A stretch of 64,000 nucleotides of DNA from Marinomonas mediterranea MMB-1. Lineage in GTDB: Bacteria; Pseudomonadota; Gammaproteobacteria; Pseudomonadales; Marinomonadaceae. The notes under the pieces are model-generated. The model ran no database searches. It had not been told where the DNA came from and saw nothing but the letters and a program-made list of their open reading frames with translations. The stretch is taken from contig NC_015276.1 of NCBI RefSeq assembly GCF_000192865.1, positions 1,364,001 to 1,428,000 of the forward strand. The letters run 5' to 3'. This document shows, piece after piece, positions 42,802-52,193 of the stretch. Position 1 is the stretch's first letter; each line of letters begins with the position of its first letter. A program made the translations under genes and the position numbers.

Positions 42802-43293
42802 ATGATACGAAACGCAACACCGCAAGATGCAGCTAAGATCGCTGCTATTTATAATCACTATATTGTAAAAACATCGATTACGTTTGAAGAAGAGCCTGTT
42901 AGCATTATTGATATTGTCGAGCGTGTTCAGAAAGTTCAGGGTAAGGATTTACCTTGGCTGGTTGCTGAGGTCGATGGGGAGATCGCTGGCTATGCTTATG
43001 CTGCACATTGGCACAACCGCAGTGCCTATCGATTTTCAGTTGAAGCGTCTGTTTACTTGTCACCGTGTTATTCAGGAAAAGGGTTAGGGACAGCCTTATA
43101 TCAAGCTTTGTTTGATGCTTTGAAGAAAACGGATGTGCACACTGTTATCGGGTGCTTAGCATTGCCGAATGAGGCGAGCGTTGCTTTACACAACAAGTTT
43201 GATATGAAGAAGATTGGTCATTTTGAACAGGTAGGGTTTAAATTCGGCCAATGGTGGGACGTTGGTTATTGGCAATTGACTTTGGATGACTGA
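42802..43293 (+). CDS. Phosphinothricin-type GNAT N-acetyltransferase
   Basis: A 163-residue GNAT of the pat/bar/MddA group, which acetylates phosphinothricin, methionine sulfone or sulfoximine. Characteristic strings are NATPQDAAKIAAIYNHYIV at the start, the TSITFEEEP segment, ASVYLSPCYSGKGLGTALY (acetyl-CoA loop) and the C-terminal VGFKFGQWWDVGYWQL. The last is diagnostic of the group. It stands alone. Confidence 0.88.
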   Translation: MIRNATPQDAAKIAAIYNHYIVKTSITFEEEPVSIIDIVERVQKVQGKDLPWLVAEVDGEIAGYAYAAHWHNRSAYRFSVEASVYLSPCYSGKGLGTALYQALFDALKKTDVHTVIGCLALPNEASVALHNKFDMKKIGHFEQVGFKFGQWWDVGYWQLTLDD

Positions 43294-43403
43294 CCTTTTC
43301 ATGATTGTTAGAGTGAGTCTCTTTTTAACTCGGCCTTGGAGAGCACGGTAGTCATCCAAGGGTTTCAGAGTGGTTTTTGTGTAACGTTTAATAAGGAAAA
43401 GGA

Positions 43404-43799
43404 ATGTTAATAACACCAATTTATGCAAGTTTGTTGGCACTACTGTTTGTTTTTCTCTCGTTCAGGGTGATTAAGCTAAGACGTCAACAGAAAGTGGGTA
43501 TCGGCGATGGCGAAGACGCACTGCTTAGACGCGCAATGCGTGTTCATAGCAATTGTGCGGAATACGTTCCAATTGGCCTTATTTTGTTGGGGTTATTGGA
43601 GTTTCAAGGCGTTGCTTCGTTGCTGCTTCACATTATTGGGCTTATGCTTTTATGTGGCAGGGTGATTCATGCGTTTGGAGTGAGCCAGTTAAACGAAAAT
43701 CTAAAGTTTCGTGTTTCAGGAATGCTTCTGACGTTTTCAAGCATAACCTTGTCGGCCGTTATTCTACTTGGCTATACGTTAAAAAACGGACTATCTTAA
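43404..43799 (+). CDS. MAPEG-family membrane protein
   Basis: A 131-residue protein with four hydrophobic segments, of the MAPEG (eicosanoid/glutathione metabolism) family. The hallmark is LLRRAMRVHSNCAEYVPIGLILL (about residues 41-63), where the Arg, His, Asn and Glu are conserved, with GRVIHAFG further on. Bacterial members are poorly characterised and may have glutathione transferase or peroxidase activity. An AAGGAAAAGG site lies before the ATG. Confidence 0.88.
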   Translation: MLITPIYASLLALLFVFLSFRVIKLRRQQKVGIGDGEDALLRRAMRVHSNCAEYVPIGLILLGLLEFQGVASLLLHIIGLMLLCGRVIHAFGVSQLNENLKFRVSGMLLTFSSITLSAVILLGYTLKNGLS

Positions 43800-43834
43800 A
43801 AGGAACGAATCCTTCTGTTGGAGTTCCTTAAGAA

Positions 43835-44431
43835 ATGGCCAGCTTGTTTGCGTCGTTCTTAAAGCGCGGTGTCAGTGTTGTTACGCGTAAGCCACATTTT
43901 TTTGCAATGTCTCAGCCTGAACTTGAAAGCTTTCGTTTCAGGTTGAGGCCTTTTCATATTTCGGATGCCCGTCGTGTCGTGTCCCTTGTCAATACTCCTC
44001 TAATTGCCGATATGACGGCGAATATACCCTATCCTTATTCATTGCCGATGGCTGAGGATTGGATCAGTTCGCATCATCGAGCGTGGATTACGAGCGAATA
44101 TGGCGTATTTGCAATAGAGCAAAAATCCGATGGCCAAATAATAGGAGCGTGCTCTTTAATGGATTTTGGTAAACCAGAAGCTGAAATAGGGTACTGGATT
44201 GGTACAGACTATTGGGGACGAGGCGTTGCGACGGAAGCGGTTCGCGAAGTGCTTAGGTTTGCGCGCGAAGAGCTTGGAGTGGTGCGTTTTCGCGCTCGCC
44301 ATTTAATTGAAAACCCTGCATCTGGGCGCGTTCTGTCGAAGTTAGGTTTTAGGTATACAGCTGACTCATACGAGCAAATTGGGATAATGGCGGAACCGAA
44401 GTGGATGAAATTGTATCTGCTAGATAAATGA
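43835..44431 (+). CDS. RimJ/RimL-type GNAT N-acetyltransferase
   Basis: A 198-residue GNAT of the group that includes ribosomal-protein acetyltransferases. It has FRFRLRPFHISDARRV near the start, EIGYWIGTDYWGRGVATEAV (acetyl-CoA loop) and ENPASGRVLSKLGFRY. The frame opens at 43835. An inner ATG at 43907 (MSQPELESFRFRLRP) would remove a 24-residue basic leader and fits the family better, so the true start is uncertain. The acceptor is unknown. Confidence 0.82.
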   Translation: MASLFASFLKRGVSVVTRKPHFFAMSQPELESFRFRLRPFHISDARRVVSLVNTPLIADMTANIPYPYSLPMAEDWISSHHRAWITSEYGVFAIEQKSDGQIIGACSLMDFGKPEAEIGYWIGTDYWGRGVATEAVREVLRFAREELGVVRFRARHLIENPASGRVLSKLGFRYTADSYEQIGIMAEPKWMKLYLLDK

Positions 44432-44489
44432 CATTGTATTTGCTTTATAAACGCAGCTTTACTTGCTTGAAGAACTGTGAAAAATGTAC

Positions 44490-44513
44490 AAAAAAAGCTG
44501 CCCGAAGGCAGCT
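44490..44513 (-). terminator. Intrinsic terminator of aceA
   Basis: AGCTGCC (44496-44502) and GGCAGCT (44507-44513) form a 7-bp GC-rich stem with loop CGAA. On the minus strand it is followed by a run of Ts (the As at 44490-44496), right for the aceA transcript. Confidence 0.88.
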
Positions 44514-44534
44514 GCATAGGGGAAGTCGGCGAGA

Positions 44535-46127
44535 TTAGAATTGGTTCATTGTGTTATCTTTACCTGAAGCCTTCAGTGCTGCGTCGCCAGAGAAGTACTC
44601 TTTGTGGTCGTCGCCCATGTTTGATCCAGCCATTGCTTGGTGTTTTACACAAGCAATACCTTGGCGGATTTCTTGACGCTGTACTCCTTTCACATAACCT
44701 AGCATGCCTTGCTCTCCGAAGTATTCTTTTGCAAGATTGTCCGTAGACAATGCGGCTGTGTGGTACGTTGGCAATGTGATTAGGTGGTGGAAGATACCCG
44801 CTTCTTTTGCTGCATCAGCTTGGAAAGTACGGATGCGCTCATCTGCTTCTGCTGCTAGATCACTTGAATCGTATTCAACAGACATTAGGTTAGCACGATC
44901 ATAAGCGGATAGGTCTTTACCTGCTTCGGACCAAGCATCAAATGTTTGCTGACGGAAGTTTAGTGTCCAGTTGAAAGATGGAGAGTTGTTGTAAACAAGC
45001 TTCGCATTTGGCACAACTTCACGAATACGGTTAACCATGCCTGCAATCTGCTGTACATGTGGTTTTTCTGTTTCGATCCAAAGTAGGTCAGCACCATTTT
45101 GTAGAGATGTGATGCAATCAAGTACTACGCGATCTTCGCCAGAACCTTTTTTGAATTGGAATAAGTTACTTGGCAAGCGCTTAGGTCGAACCAGTTTGCC
45201 TTTTTGATTAAGGAGTACATCGCCATTTTTCATGTTGCTTGCATCAACTTCTTCCACATCTAGGAAGCTGTTGTATTGGTCGCCTAGGTCGCCTTCTTTG
45301 GCTGTTACTGCGATCTGCTTAGTTAGGCCAGCACCCAATGAGTCAGTACGTGCAACGATAACGCCGTCTTCAACACCCAATTCTAGGAAAGCGTAACGAA
45401 CCGCGCGGATTTTCGCTAAGAAATCTTCGTGCGGTACCGTTACTTTACCGTCTTGGTGGCCACATTGTTTTTCGTCAGATACTTGGTTCTCGATCTGGAT
45501 ACAGCAAGCACCCGCTTCGATCATTTGTTTCGCAAGAAGGTAAGTGGCTTCTTCGTTACCAAAACCTGCATCGATATCAGCAATGATAGGTACGATGTGA
45601 GTTTGGTAGTTGTCGACTTCAGCTTGTACTTTTTCTTCTGTAGCTTTGTCGCCAGCATCACGAGCTGCATCTAAGCTGCGGAATAATTCGCCTAATTCCC
45701 TAGCATCTGCTTGACGTAGGAAGGTGTATAGTTCTCCGATCAAACTTGATACTGAGGTTTTCTCATGCATAGATTGGTCTGGAAGAGGGCCAAATTCTGA
45801 GCGAAGCGCTGCGACCATCCATCCTGAAAGGTACAAATAACGTCGATCGGTAGAGTTAAAATGTTTCTTGATTGAAATCATTTTTTGTTGGCCGATAAAG
45901 CCATGCCAGCAACCTAGAGATTGAGTGTATTGGCTAGGGTCACTGTCATAGCGTTCCATGTCTGCTCGCATTATCTTCGCCGTATAACGAGCAATATCCA
46001 AGCCTGTTCGAAAGCGATTTTGCGCTTTCATTCTTGCTGCAAATTCTGGGTTGATTGCTTTCCATGTATCACCTTGGCTTGCGATCAAAGTTGCTGTGTC
46101 GTCGATATCTTTATTGTAATTAGACAT
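44535..46127 (-). CDS. aceA: Isocitrate lyase (long form)
   Basis: Cleaves isocitrate to succinate and glyoxylate, the first step of the glyoxylate shunt. The 530-residue length is that of the long Pseudomonas-type enzyme, not the 435-residue E. coli type. Key motifs are PIIADIDAGFGNEEATYLLA (metal-binding Asp) and the active-site loop variant QCGHQDGKV with the catalytic Cys in ASDEKQCGH. The open frame starts at 46145, but the ATG at 46127 has AGAGGA upstream and gives the family length. It is divergent from glcB, the next enzyme. Confidence 0.95.
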   Translation of the reverse strand: MSNYNKDIDDTATLIASQGDTWKAINPEFAARMKAQNRFRTGLDIARYTAKIMRADMERYDSDPSQYTQSLGCWHGFIGQQKMISIKKHFNSTDRRYLYLSGWMVAALRSEFGPLPDQSMHEKTSVSSLIGELYTFLRQADARELGELFRSLDAARDAGDKATEEKVQAEVDNYQTHIVPIIADIDAGFGNEEATYLLAKQMIEAGACCIQIENQVSDEKQCGHQDGKVTVPHEDFLAKIRAVRYAFLELGVEDGVIVARTDSLGAGLTKQIAVTAKEGDLGDQYNSFLDVEEVDASNMKNGDVLLNQKGKLVRPKRLPSNLFQFKKGSGEDRVVLDCITSLQNGADLLWIETEKPHVQQIAGMVNRIREVVPNAKLVYNNSPSFNWTLNFRQQTFDAWSEAGKDLSAYDRANLMSVEYDSSDLAAEADERIRTFQADAAKEAGIFHHLITLPTYHTAALSTDNLAKEYFGEQGMLGYVKGVQRQEIRQGIACVKHQAMAGSNMGDDHKEYFSGDAALKASGKDNTMNQF

Positions 46128-46419
46128 GCTTAATTCCTCTTTCATAACAGTTTGAGTGGTTGCTTGAGTATGGTTAACAAATTCAGTTTGGCGATATATT
46201 TTTAATTCTTCAAATCTATGTTTGTTATTGTCTGTATATATTTTGTGAATGTGCTATTTGATGTTTTATACGGCATTATCGATTTAAGGGTTTTTTATGC
46301 CGTTTTTAAGCCTTTTATAGAATTTATATATTTATTTTATGAATGTATATATATCTTAAATTGTATAATTGGTACAACGGACGATGAAAATAATGATTGA
46401 TAATGAAAGGGGCTGAAAG
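46128..46419. promoter_or_regulatory. Divergent aceA-glcB control region
   Basis: About 290 AT-rich bases between divergent glyoxylate-shunt genes, expected to hold both promoters. An interrupted palindrome TTGTA (46361-46365) with TACAA (46373-46377) could be a regulator site. The regulator is not identifiable. Confidence 0.4.
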
Positions 46420-48585
46420 ATGAATCGAATCCACCGTAATGGCTTAACAATAGCGAAACCTCTCTACGATTTGGTGAACAATGAGATACTTCCTGAAACA
46501 GGAGTCATGCCTGATGTTTTTTGGGATGGGTTTGAGTACGCAATAGAGACATTAGCACCCATAAACCGAGCGTTATTAGAAAAACGTGAAGCCATGCAAA
46601 AACAGCTAGATGAATATAATGTATCTAGGAATGGGGATGCCGATTCTTTTGGTGACTATGAGGGCTTTCTAAAACAAATTGGGTATATTGTCCCTGATGG
46701 GCCTGCGTTTCAAATTTCTACTCAAAATGTGGATGAAGAGATAGCCACTCAAGCGGCACCTCAACTTGTGGTGCCCGTAAAAAATGCTCGATTCGCTTTA
46801 AATGCGGTAAACGCGCGATGGGGAAGTTTATACGATGCCCTGTACGGAACAGATGCGATTCCAGAAGATGGCGGCGCAGAGACTACGTCTGAATATAACC
46901 CTATTCGAGGGCAGAAAGTGGTTGAGTTTGGCCGAGAGTTACTAGACCAAGCCGCGCCTCTTTTAATTGGAAGTCATGCTGATGTTGTTCAGTATGCCAT
47001 GGTTGATGGTGAGTTGGTTGCGACACTTAAGAATGGTGATGCGGTTCAGTTAATGGATCCGAAGCAGTGTATTGGGTATAGGGGGAAAGTCGCCAGCCCT
47101 GAGACTGTTTTATTGGTTAACAATGCCCTGCATATCGAAATTCAAATTGATCGAGACGGAGTGATTGGTCGAATGGATTTAGCAGGTGTTCAAGATATTG
47201 TTCTTGAGGCTGCCGTTACGACCATTATGGATTGTGAAGACTCGGTAGCTGCGGTTGACGCAGAAGATAAAGTGGAAGTGTATCAAAATTGGTTGGGGTT
47301 AATGAAAGGCACCTTATCTGATCGCTTTGAAAAAGGTGGTAGGACTGTCACTCGTAGTATGAATCCAGATCGGGATTATTTGGATAAATTGGGTAATAAG
47401 TATAGCCTTCCCGGTCGAAGCCTTATGTTTATTCGAAATGTCGGTCACTTGATGACCACTCCGGCTATTTTAGATAAGGGCGGAAATGAGGTACCAGAAG
47501 GTATAATGGATGCCTTTATTACATCGTTAGCTGCTATTCATGATTTAAAAGGCAATACTTCTAGAAAGAACAGTCGAGCAGGCAGTATTAATATTGTGAA
47601 GCCTAAAATGCACGGCCCTGAAGAAGTGGCCTTTACGGTTACACTTTTTGAAACCGTTGAGAACGTGTTAGGTCTGGCTCCAAATACCCTAAAAGTCGGT
47701 ATCATGGATGAAGAGCGTAGAACAACGGTAAATCTAAAAGAATGTATTCGCGCTGCGAAAGAGCGCGTCGTCTTTATTAATACGGGGTTCTTAGATCGGA
47801 CGGGGGATGAAATTCATTCCTCAATGCATGCTGGAGCGTTTGTTCCTAAAACGGAAATGAAAAAACAAGCGTGGATACAAGCGTATGAAGACTGGAATGT
47901 CGACATTGGGCTTGAATGTGGTCTTCCAGGGAAGGCGCAAATAGGAAAGGGCATGTGGGCAATGCCAGATGAAATGGCAGCGATGCTTGAACAGAAAGGC
48001 TCACATCCTTTAGCTGGGGCGAATACCGCTTGGGTGCCATCACCAAATGGTGCAACGCTTCACGCTACTCATTACCACAACATTAATGTGGCAGAGCGTC
48101 AACGCGAGCTACGCAGTCGCAACCGAGCGAGTTTAAACGATATTCTCACTTTGCCGTTGCTTCCTAAAGAGCGTGTGTTAAGTGACGAAGAGGTCCAAGC
48201 GGAATTAGATAACAATACGCAAGGGATTTTGGGGTACGTAGTGCGCTGGATTGATCAAGGTATCGGATGCTCTAAAGTGCCAGATATCCATAATATCGGA
48301 TTAATGGAAGATAGGGCGACGCTGAGGATATCGTCACAGCATATCGCGAACTGGTTGTTGCATGGCATATGCAGTGAGGAGCAGGTAATGGACTCGTTGA
48401 AACGAACGGCAAAAATTGTTGATCAACAAAATCAGAGTGATGCCAGCTATTCTGACATTGCGCCGAGTTATGACGGTATTGCTTTCAAGGCTGCTAGCGA
48501 TCTTATTTTTAAAGGCGTTGCTCAGCCTTCTGGATACACTGAGCCCTTGCTTCACGCTTACCGTTTAGAGAAAAAAGCATGCTGA
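46420..48585 (+). CDS. glcB: Malate synthase G
   Basis: Condenses glyoxylate with acetyl-CoA to malate, the second step of the glyoxylate shunt. The 721-residue length is typical of the G isoform. Visible signatures are TTIMDCEDSVAAVDAEDKV, GRSLMFIRNVGHLMTTPAI, FINTGFLDRTGDEIHSSM (catalytic region) and WVPSPNGATLHATHYH. The divergent arrangement with aceA suggests joint induction on acetate, fatty acids or other C2 sources. Confidence 0.97.
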   Translation: MNRIHRNGLTIAKPLYDLVNNEILPETGVMPDVFWDGFEYAIETLAPINRALLEKREAMQKQLDEYNVSRNGDADSFGDYEGFLKQIGYIVPDGPAFQISTQNVDEEIATQAAPQLVVPVKNARFALNAVNARWGSLYDALYGTDAIPEDGGAETTSEYNPIRGQKVVEFGRELLDQAAPLLIGSHADVVQYAMVDGELVATLKNGDAVQLMDPKQCIGYRGKVASPETVLLVNNALHIEIQIDRDGVIGRMDLAGVQDIVLEAAVTTIMDCEDSVAAVDAEDKVEVYQNWLGLMKGTLSDRFEKGGRTVTRSMNPDRDYLDKLGNKYSLPGRSLMFIRNVGHLMTTPAILDKGGNEVPEGIMDAFITSLAAIHDLKGNTSRKNSRAGSINIVKPKMHGPEEVAFTVTLFETVENVLGLAPNTLKVGIMDEERRTTVNLKECIRAAKERVVFINTGFLDRTGDEIHSSMHAGAFVPKTEMKKQAWIQAYEDWNVDIGLECGLPGKAQIGKGMWAMPDEMAAMLEQKGSHPLAGANTAWVPSPNGATLHATHYHNINVAERQRELRSRNRASLNDILTLPLLPKERVLSDEEVQAELDNNTQGILGYVVRWIDQGIGCSKVPDIHNIGLMEDRATLRISSQHIANWLLHGICSEEQVMDSLKRTAKIVDQQNQSDASYSDIAPSYDGIAFKAASDLIFKGVAQPSGYTEPLLHAYRLEKKAC

Positions 48586-48692
48586 GTCTTGTTTGTTGGC
48601 TTAAGTCTACTTAATTCGAATGATTAAATCGTCAAGGGATTCGTGATACTCTAAACGCCAATTTTTAGTTGTATAGTGGTTTAGAGGTAAAA

Positions 48693-49346
48693 ATGATGAC
48701 ATTCCAAAGAAAAACAAGGATGTTTGTTGGGGCGTTGGCTTTATCAGTCACAGCGACAGGGTGGTCGGCCGAGCGTCGAGTTGAGTCAGAGACAACTTTT
48801 ATGGCGGAATACCAGACGGGGTCGGATATTGACTTTTGGTCAGTTGGGTTGGGTGTTCAACCAAACGATCAGCCTGGTAGCTTTGGTGGCATTTTTTACT
48901 CTAAAATGACGTTGAATGATGAGCAATCATTCGAGGGCACTAGTTTAGGCGAACGCGAAACGACAATTGACAGCTTTGGTGTTCGTGGGTTTAGCGTCAG
49001 TGGAACAGGGGATAGTCCCTATGGTGCTGATATGCGCATTGCTCTAAGTGAGACAAAAACTCAAGGGTATTCGCGCACGGGGGTTGAAATTGGTGCGAAT
49101 TTCTATGGGCCGCTGGCAGGTCGTTTAACTTGGTTTTGTGGTGCTACTCTTCGCCCTGAGTTCTTATCGTTTGATTGGAATAGTGATGTAATTACCGAAA
49201 TTGGTGTCAATGTTGGGGTAGATTACCGCCCAATTCCAGGTGTCGGTTTGTTCGCAAAGTATTACTACGAAAATATGCTGACAGACGACTTGGATTCCTG
49301 GAATTTAGGGAGTGGGGCGCTTATTGGGCTTAATCTCGTTTTATAA
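48693..49346 (+). CDS. YfaZ-like outer-membrane protein
   Basis: A 217-residue exported protein with a signal peptide (MFVGALALSVTATGWSA) and a mature part rich in alternating hydrophobic/polar strands ending in an aromatic-free Leu. It looks like a small beta-barrel of the YfaZ type (GVDYRPIPGVGLFAKYYYENM near the end). The open frame begins at 48669, but ATG 48693 has AGAGG upstream and yields a proper signal. The function is unknown. It is convergent with cfa, with only 25 bases between. Confidence 0.65.
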   Translation: MMTFQRKTRMFVGALALSVTATGWSAERRVESETTFMAEYQTGSDIDFWSVGLGVQPNDQPGSFGGIFYSKMTLNDEQSFEGTSLGERETTIDSFGVRGFSVSGTGDSPYGADMRIALSETKTQGYSRTGVEIGANFYGPLAGRLTWFCGATLRPEFLSFDWNSDVITEIGVNVGVDYRPIPGVGLFAKYYYENMLTDDLDSWNLGSGALIGLNLVL

Positions 49347-49371
49347 GTGTCACTTATTATTGAGATCTAGC

Positions 49372-50586
49372 TTATCTAATACTTTGATACGGATTTGTTG
49401 GTATGAGTCGCTTTCTTAGCACTATTTGATAGAGTTGCAGAGAGCGGCTTTGAAATGCACCAGCGCACAGTCTTAAGTAATAGGTCCACATGCGATAAAA
49501 CCGTTCACTGTATTGATACTGGAGCCTCGGCCACGTACGGTTGAAGTTTTCGTTCCAAGCCATGAGGGTTTTTGCGTAGTCGGTGCCAAAGTTGTGCACG
49601 TCCTCAACAACGAAATAGGGCTCAACAGAGTCGGATATTTGAGTTAATGATGGAATCACACCATTTGGAAATATGTACTTATCTATCCATGGATCTGTGC
49701 CTCCTTGTGAGATATCGCTGCCGATAGTGTGCAGTACGAAAATACCATCGTCTTTCATTAATCGGTGGGCGTGCTTGAAGTAGGTGTCGTAGTTTTTAGG
49801 ACCAACATGCTCGAACATGCCAATCGAAACCAGTTTGTCATACATGCCTTGTAGCTGCCTATAGTCTTCTAGCAAGATATCGACAGGGAGACCCTGGCAG
49901 CGTTTTTGAGCGAGTTTTTGCTGTTCTACCGAAATGGTGATGCCTGTCAGCTTTACACCATATTCTTTTGCCGCTAATTGCGCAAAACTTCCCCAGCCAC
50001 AACCTATTTCAAGAACGCTTTCGCCTTCATTGAGCTGAGCCTTGTCGCAAACGAGCCGTAGCTTGTTGAGTTGTGCCTGGTGTAGGGTATTGGTGTCTTT
50101 CCAGTAGGCGCAAGAATAGGCCATGGTAGGATCAAGCATGGCTTCATACAGACTGTTTCCAACATCATAATGTTGCTCTCCAACCTGAAAGGCTCTTTTC
50201 TCGGATTGTCGGTTAAACAGTGTGGCGAGTAGCCAGTGTTTTGTTACGACCCATTTTCCACTTATTTGTTGGTCTAGCTTGGCGATAATAATACGCCTGA
50301 TGAATTCTTCGATCTGCTGGCAATCCCACCACCCATCGACATACGCTTCACCCAGGCCGAGTGATCCGCGTTTTAGGGCGCGTGTATATAAGGCGGCGTT
50401 GTGAACTTGTATGTCCCACGGTTGAGGTCCATTTAATGTGACCCCCGCTTTTTCCAGAAGCGCAGAGAACCAGCTTTCTAATTCGGATGGAGGGCTTGAG
50501 CATCGCGAATCAAGTGAACGGTCAATGAGTTCAGTTTCTGATATTGATTCGTTTGGACTGTGCTTGCTAACGGTCGGCATTTTCAC
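49372..50586 (-). CDS. cfa: Cyclopropane-fatty-acyl-phospholipid synthase
   Basis: Transfers a methylene from SAM to unsaturated acyl chains of membrane phospholipids, usually in stationary phase. The 404-residue protein has the N-terminal DIQVHNAALYTRALKRGSLGLGEAYVDGWWDC, YDVGNSLYEAMLDPTMAYSCAYW, the SAM loop VLEIGCGWGSFAQLAA and SIGMFEHVGPKNYDTYF. The first 40 residues are Ser-rich and poorly conserved. It lies leftward of the ribH terminator and has its own start region. Confidence 0.95.
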   Translation of the reverse strand: MKMPTVSKHSPNESISETELIDRSLDSRCSSPPSELESWFSALLEKAGVTLNGPQPWDIQVHNAALYTRALKRGSLGLGEAYVDGWWDCQQIEEFIRRIIIAKLDQQISGKWVVTKHWLLATLFNRQSEKRAFQVGEQHYDVGNSLYEAMLDPTMAYSCAYWKDTNTLHQAQLNKLRLVCDKAQLNEGESVLEIGCGWGSFAQLAAKEYGVKLTGITISVEQQKLAQKRCQGLPVDILLEDYRQLQGMYDKLVSIGMFEHVGPKNYDTYFKHAHRLMKDDGIFVLHTIGSDISQGGTDPWIDKYIFPNGVIPSLTQISDSVEPYFVVEDVHNFGTDYAKTLMAWNENFNRTWPRLQYQYSERFYRMWTYYLRLCAGAFQSRSLQLYQIVLRKRLIPTNPYQSIR

Positions 50587-50760
50587 TTCCTCCTCATTCC
50601 AAATTACGATTATTTCATCGTACGGATGTAGAAAGAAAAACCTAGCTGAATGTCACTATCGCATTTATATATAAAATTAATAGCGATACCAGGAAGTAAG
50701 GATGTCGGTGAAAATTATAGCGAGGATGCCGCTAAGGTAAGTAAGGTGAATGACAAAAAT

Positions 50761-50784
50761 AAAAAGCCTCAAATGAGGCTTTTT
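50761..50784 (-). terminator. Intrinsic terminator of ribH
   Basis: AAAAAGCCTC (50761-50770) pairs with GAGGCTTTTT (50775-50784), loop AAAT. It is symmetrical, so it works on both strands. It lies 35 bases after the ribH stop. Confidence 0.9.
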
Positions 50785-50818
50785 GAATTCTAATGATAAC
50801 TCTTTAAGGGTTTGACTC

Positions 50819-51304
50819 TTAAAGGCTTTTTGCTTTTTCTGTAAGGCGCATTGCTTCGTCTGCTGCGTTAGCAAGCTCTTGACCTTTCTTCACGAAATGG
50901 CGCTTAAAGTAGCTAGAATGCTCATCATGTTCGTGGAAGTTATGTGGCGTCAATACCGCCGTTAGAACGGGCATTTCAGTTTCTAGCTGAACTTGCATCA
51001 GTGCGTTACAGACTGTTTGCGCGACAAAATCGTGACGATAAATGCCGCCATCAACAACCAGTGCGCTTGCTGCCACAGCGTCGTATTTTCCACTTTTGGC
51101 TAATAATTTAGCTTGAAGCGGGATCTCATACGCACCTGGTACAGGAACGACATCGATCATGTTTTCATCGTAGCCTCGTTCAAGCATTTCGGCTTTGAAC
51201 CCATTCCAAGCTTCTAGGACAATGTCTGTATGCCAAGATGCGTGGATGAAAGCAACGCGTTTTGATTTTTGATTAAAAGTTTGGTTCGTCGAGCTCTGAT
51301 TCAT
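50819..51304 (-). CDS. ribH: 6,7-dimethyl-8-ribityllumazine synthase (RibH2-like)
   Basis: Penultimate enzyme of riboflavin synthesis, joining dihydroxybutanone phosphate and the pyrimidine to lumazine. The 161-residue protein has FIHASWHTDIVLEAWNGF, VPGAYEIPLQAKLL and ALVVDGGIYRHDFVA, the last two lining the active site. The GGIYRHDF string and missing GAVI/RGxT motif are those of the type II (RibH2) form rather than the usual bacterial RibH. A FMN riboswitch stands upstream, so it is repressed when flavin is plentiful. No other rib gene is here. Confidence 0.93.
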   Translation of the reverse strand: MNQSSTNQTFNQKSKRVAFIHASWHTDIVLEAWNGFKAEMLERGYDENMIDVVPVPGAYEIPLQAKLLAKSGKYDAVAASALVVDGGIYRHDFVAQTVCNALMQVQLETEMPVLTAVLTPHNFHEHDEHSSYFKRHFVKKGQELANAADEAMRLTEKAKSL

Positions 51305-51437
51305 TTTGAATACCTATTACAACATTAGTGAATCAGGGCGAAGGTAGGGAACAACTAACACAGTACTAGGATATGCCGATCAATAAACAGGCACACTACT
51401 ACTGCACTAGGAATCCATATAAATGGAGTCTTGCATA

Positions 51438-51590
51438 CTACCCATTCTCTATCATCCGGACTATAACCGTCGGCTCTGGATTCACACCAGATCTGCTGAC
51501 CTTTCGAATTTTCGAAAGCGCTCGCGGGCTTGAACTGTTAGTTCTTACCGCCGGTGGGGAGTTTCACCCCGCCCCGAGAACGAATGCAGT
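51438..51590 (-). promoter_or_regulatory. FMN riboswitch (RFN element)
   Basis: Read on the minus strand, the conserved boxes occur in order: GGGGTGAAACTCCCCACCGG with CGGCGGT, then AGCCCGCGAGCGC, then CAGATCTGGTG, TCCAGAGCCGACGGTTA and AGTCCGGATG. The match is near complete. It lies 135 bases upstream of ribH and controls it. The remaining 51305-51437 should hold the expression platform, but I could not pair its stems with confidence. Confidence 0.95.
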
Positions 51591-51702
51591 TATCTCACTG
51601 CACCTTGAATATAACGATTTTGCTCGCCAGCTGTCAAATACATCAATTAGATTTTTAGACCTTTTCAGAATCACTATACTCCCAAATACACCGTGCTTGC
51701 GT

Positions 51703-51782
51703 TCAATATTGAGCCGCGACACTTGCCTCGAATAAAGAAGCGTTATCGATACGCTGAAGCCAGTGGACTTGTTCACACCTTT
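51703..51782 (-). repeat. Dispersed repeat, copy C
   Basis: Read on the minus strand it has AGGTGTGAACAAGTCCACTG, then GCTTCAGCGTAT, CGATAACGCTTCTTTATTCG, GGCAAGTGTCGC and CTCAATATTGA, aligned with copies B and D. It lacks the CCTAGGG end and the downstream third. It sits just upstream of the FMN riboswitch, in or near the ribH promoter region. Confidence 0.75.
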
Positions 51783-51896
51783 ATTAATGATAAAGAGCAA
51801 AATAAATATTGGATTTACTAGGCATTATGAGCGTAAGGAAGTAGTATTTATGGAACGTATCAATCTATTGAAGGTAAAGTGAAAGGATTCGGCCAA

Positions 51897-52193
51897 ATGA
51901 GCAGATTATTTAAGTTTAGTATGTCCGTTCTGGTTGTTTCTATGTGCTCTGCTTCTAATGCAGAAGGCATATTGGCTTCATATGAATGCGACGGTGGTAA
52001 GTTGCAAGTTCAATTCCATGATGATTGGGCCGAGGCTCTTTGGTTAGGTAATTCGTACGAGCTTCATAAAGCGGTAAGTATAGGCGATATTGTTTATCTC
52101 GGAGAAGGCTTAAGTATTCGTGAAGATGCGACGCATCTTGAGCTAGAAGTCACGAATGAAGAGCGTATTCATTGTGTTAAAGCCGCGTCTTAA
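51897..52193 (+). CDS. Small exported protein, possibly MliC/PliC lysozyme-inhibitor-like
   Basis: A 98-residue protein with a signal peptide (FKFSMSVLVVSMCSASNA) and a mature part of about 75 residues. The mature part has two Cys (SYECDGGKLQVQFHDD and ERIHCVKAAS) framing a beta-rich domain. This layout resembles MliC-type lysozyme inhibitors (YxCxxG... C), but the central motif is not clear and the call is tentative. ATG 51897 was chosen over the GTG at 51879 because AAAGGA lies nine bases before it and the signal peptide then starts correctly. Confidence 0.55.
   Translation: MSRLFKFSMSVLVVSMCSASNAEGILASYECDGGKLQVQFHDDWAEALWLGNSYELHKAVSIGDIVYLGEGLSIREDATHLELEVTNEERIHCVKAAS

Noticed and set aside
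51564..51800. Two related small minus-strand ORFs (51564-51800 and 55106-55291) sharing GVNKS-GFSV-ITLLYSRQVS
   Set aside because: The similarity is only the translation of the dispersed repeat copies C and D. There is no ribosome site, and the frames run into unrelated DNA.
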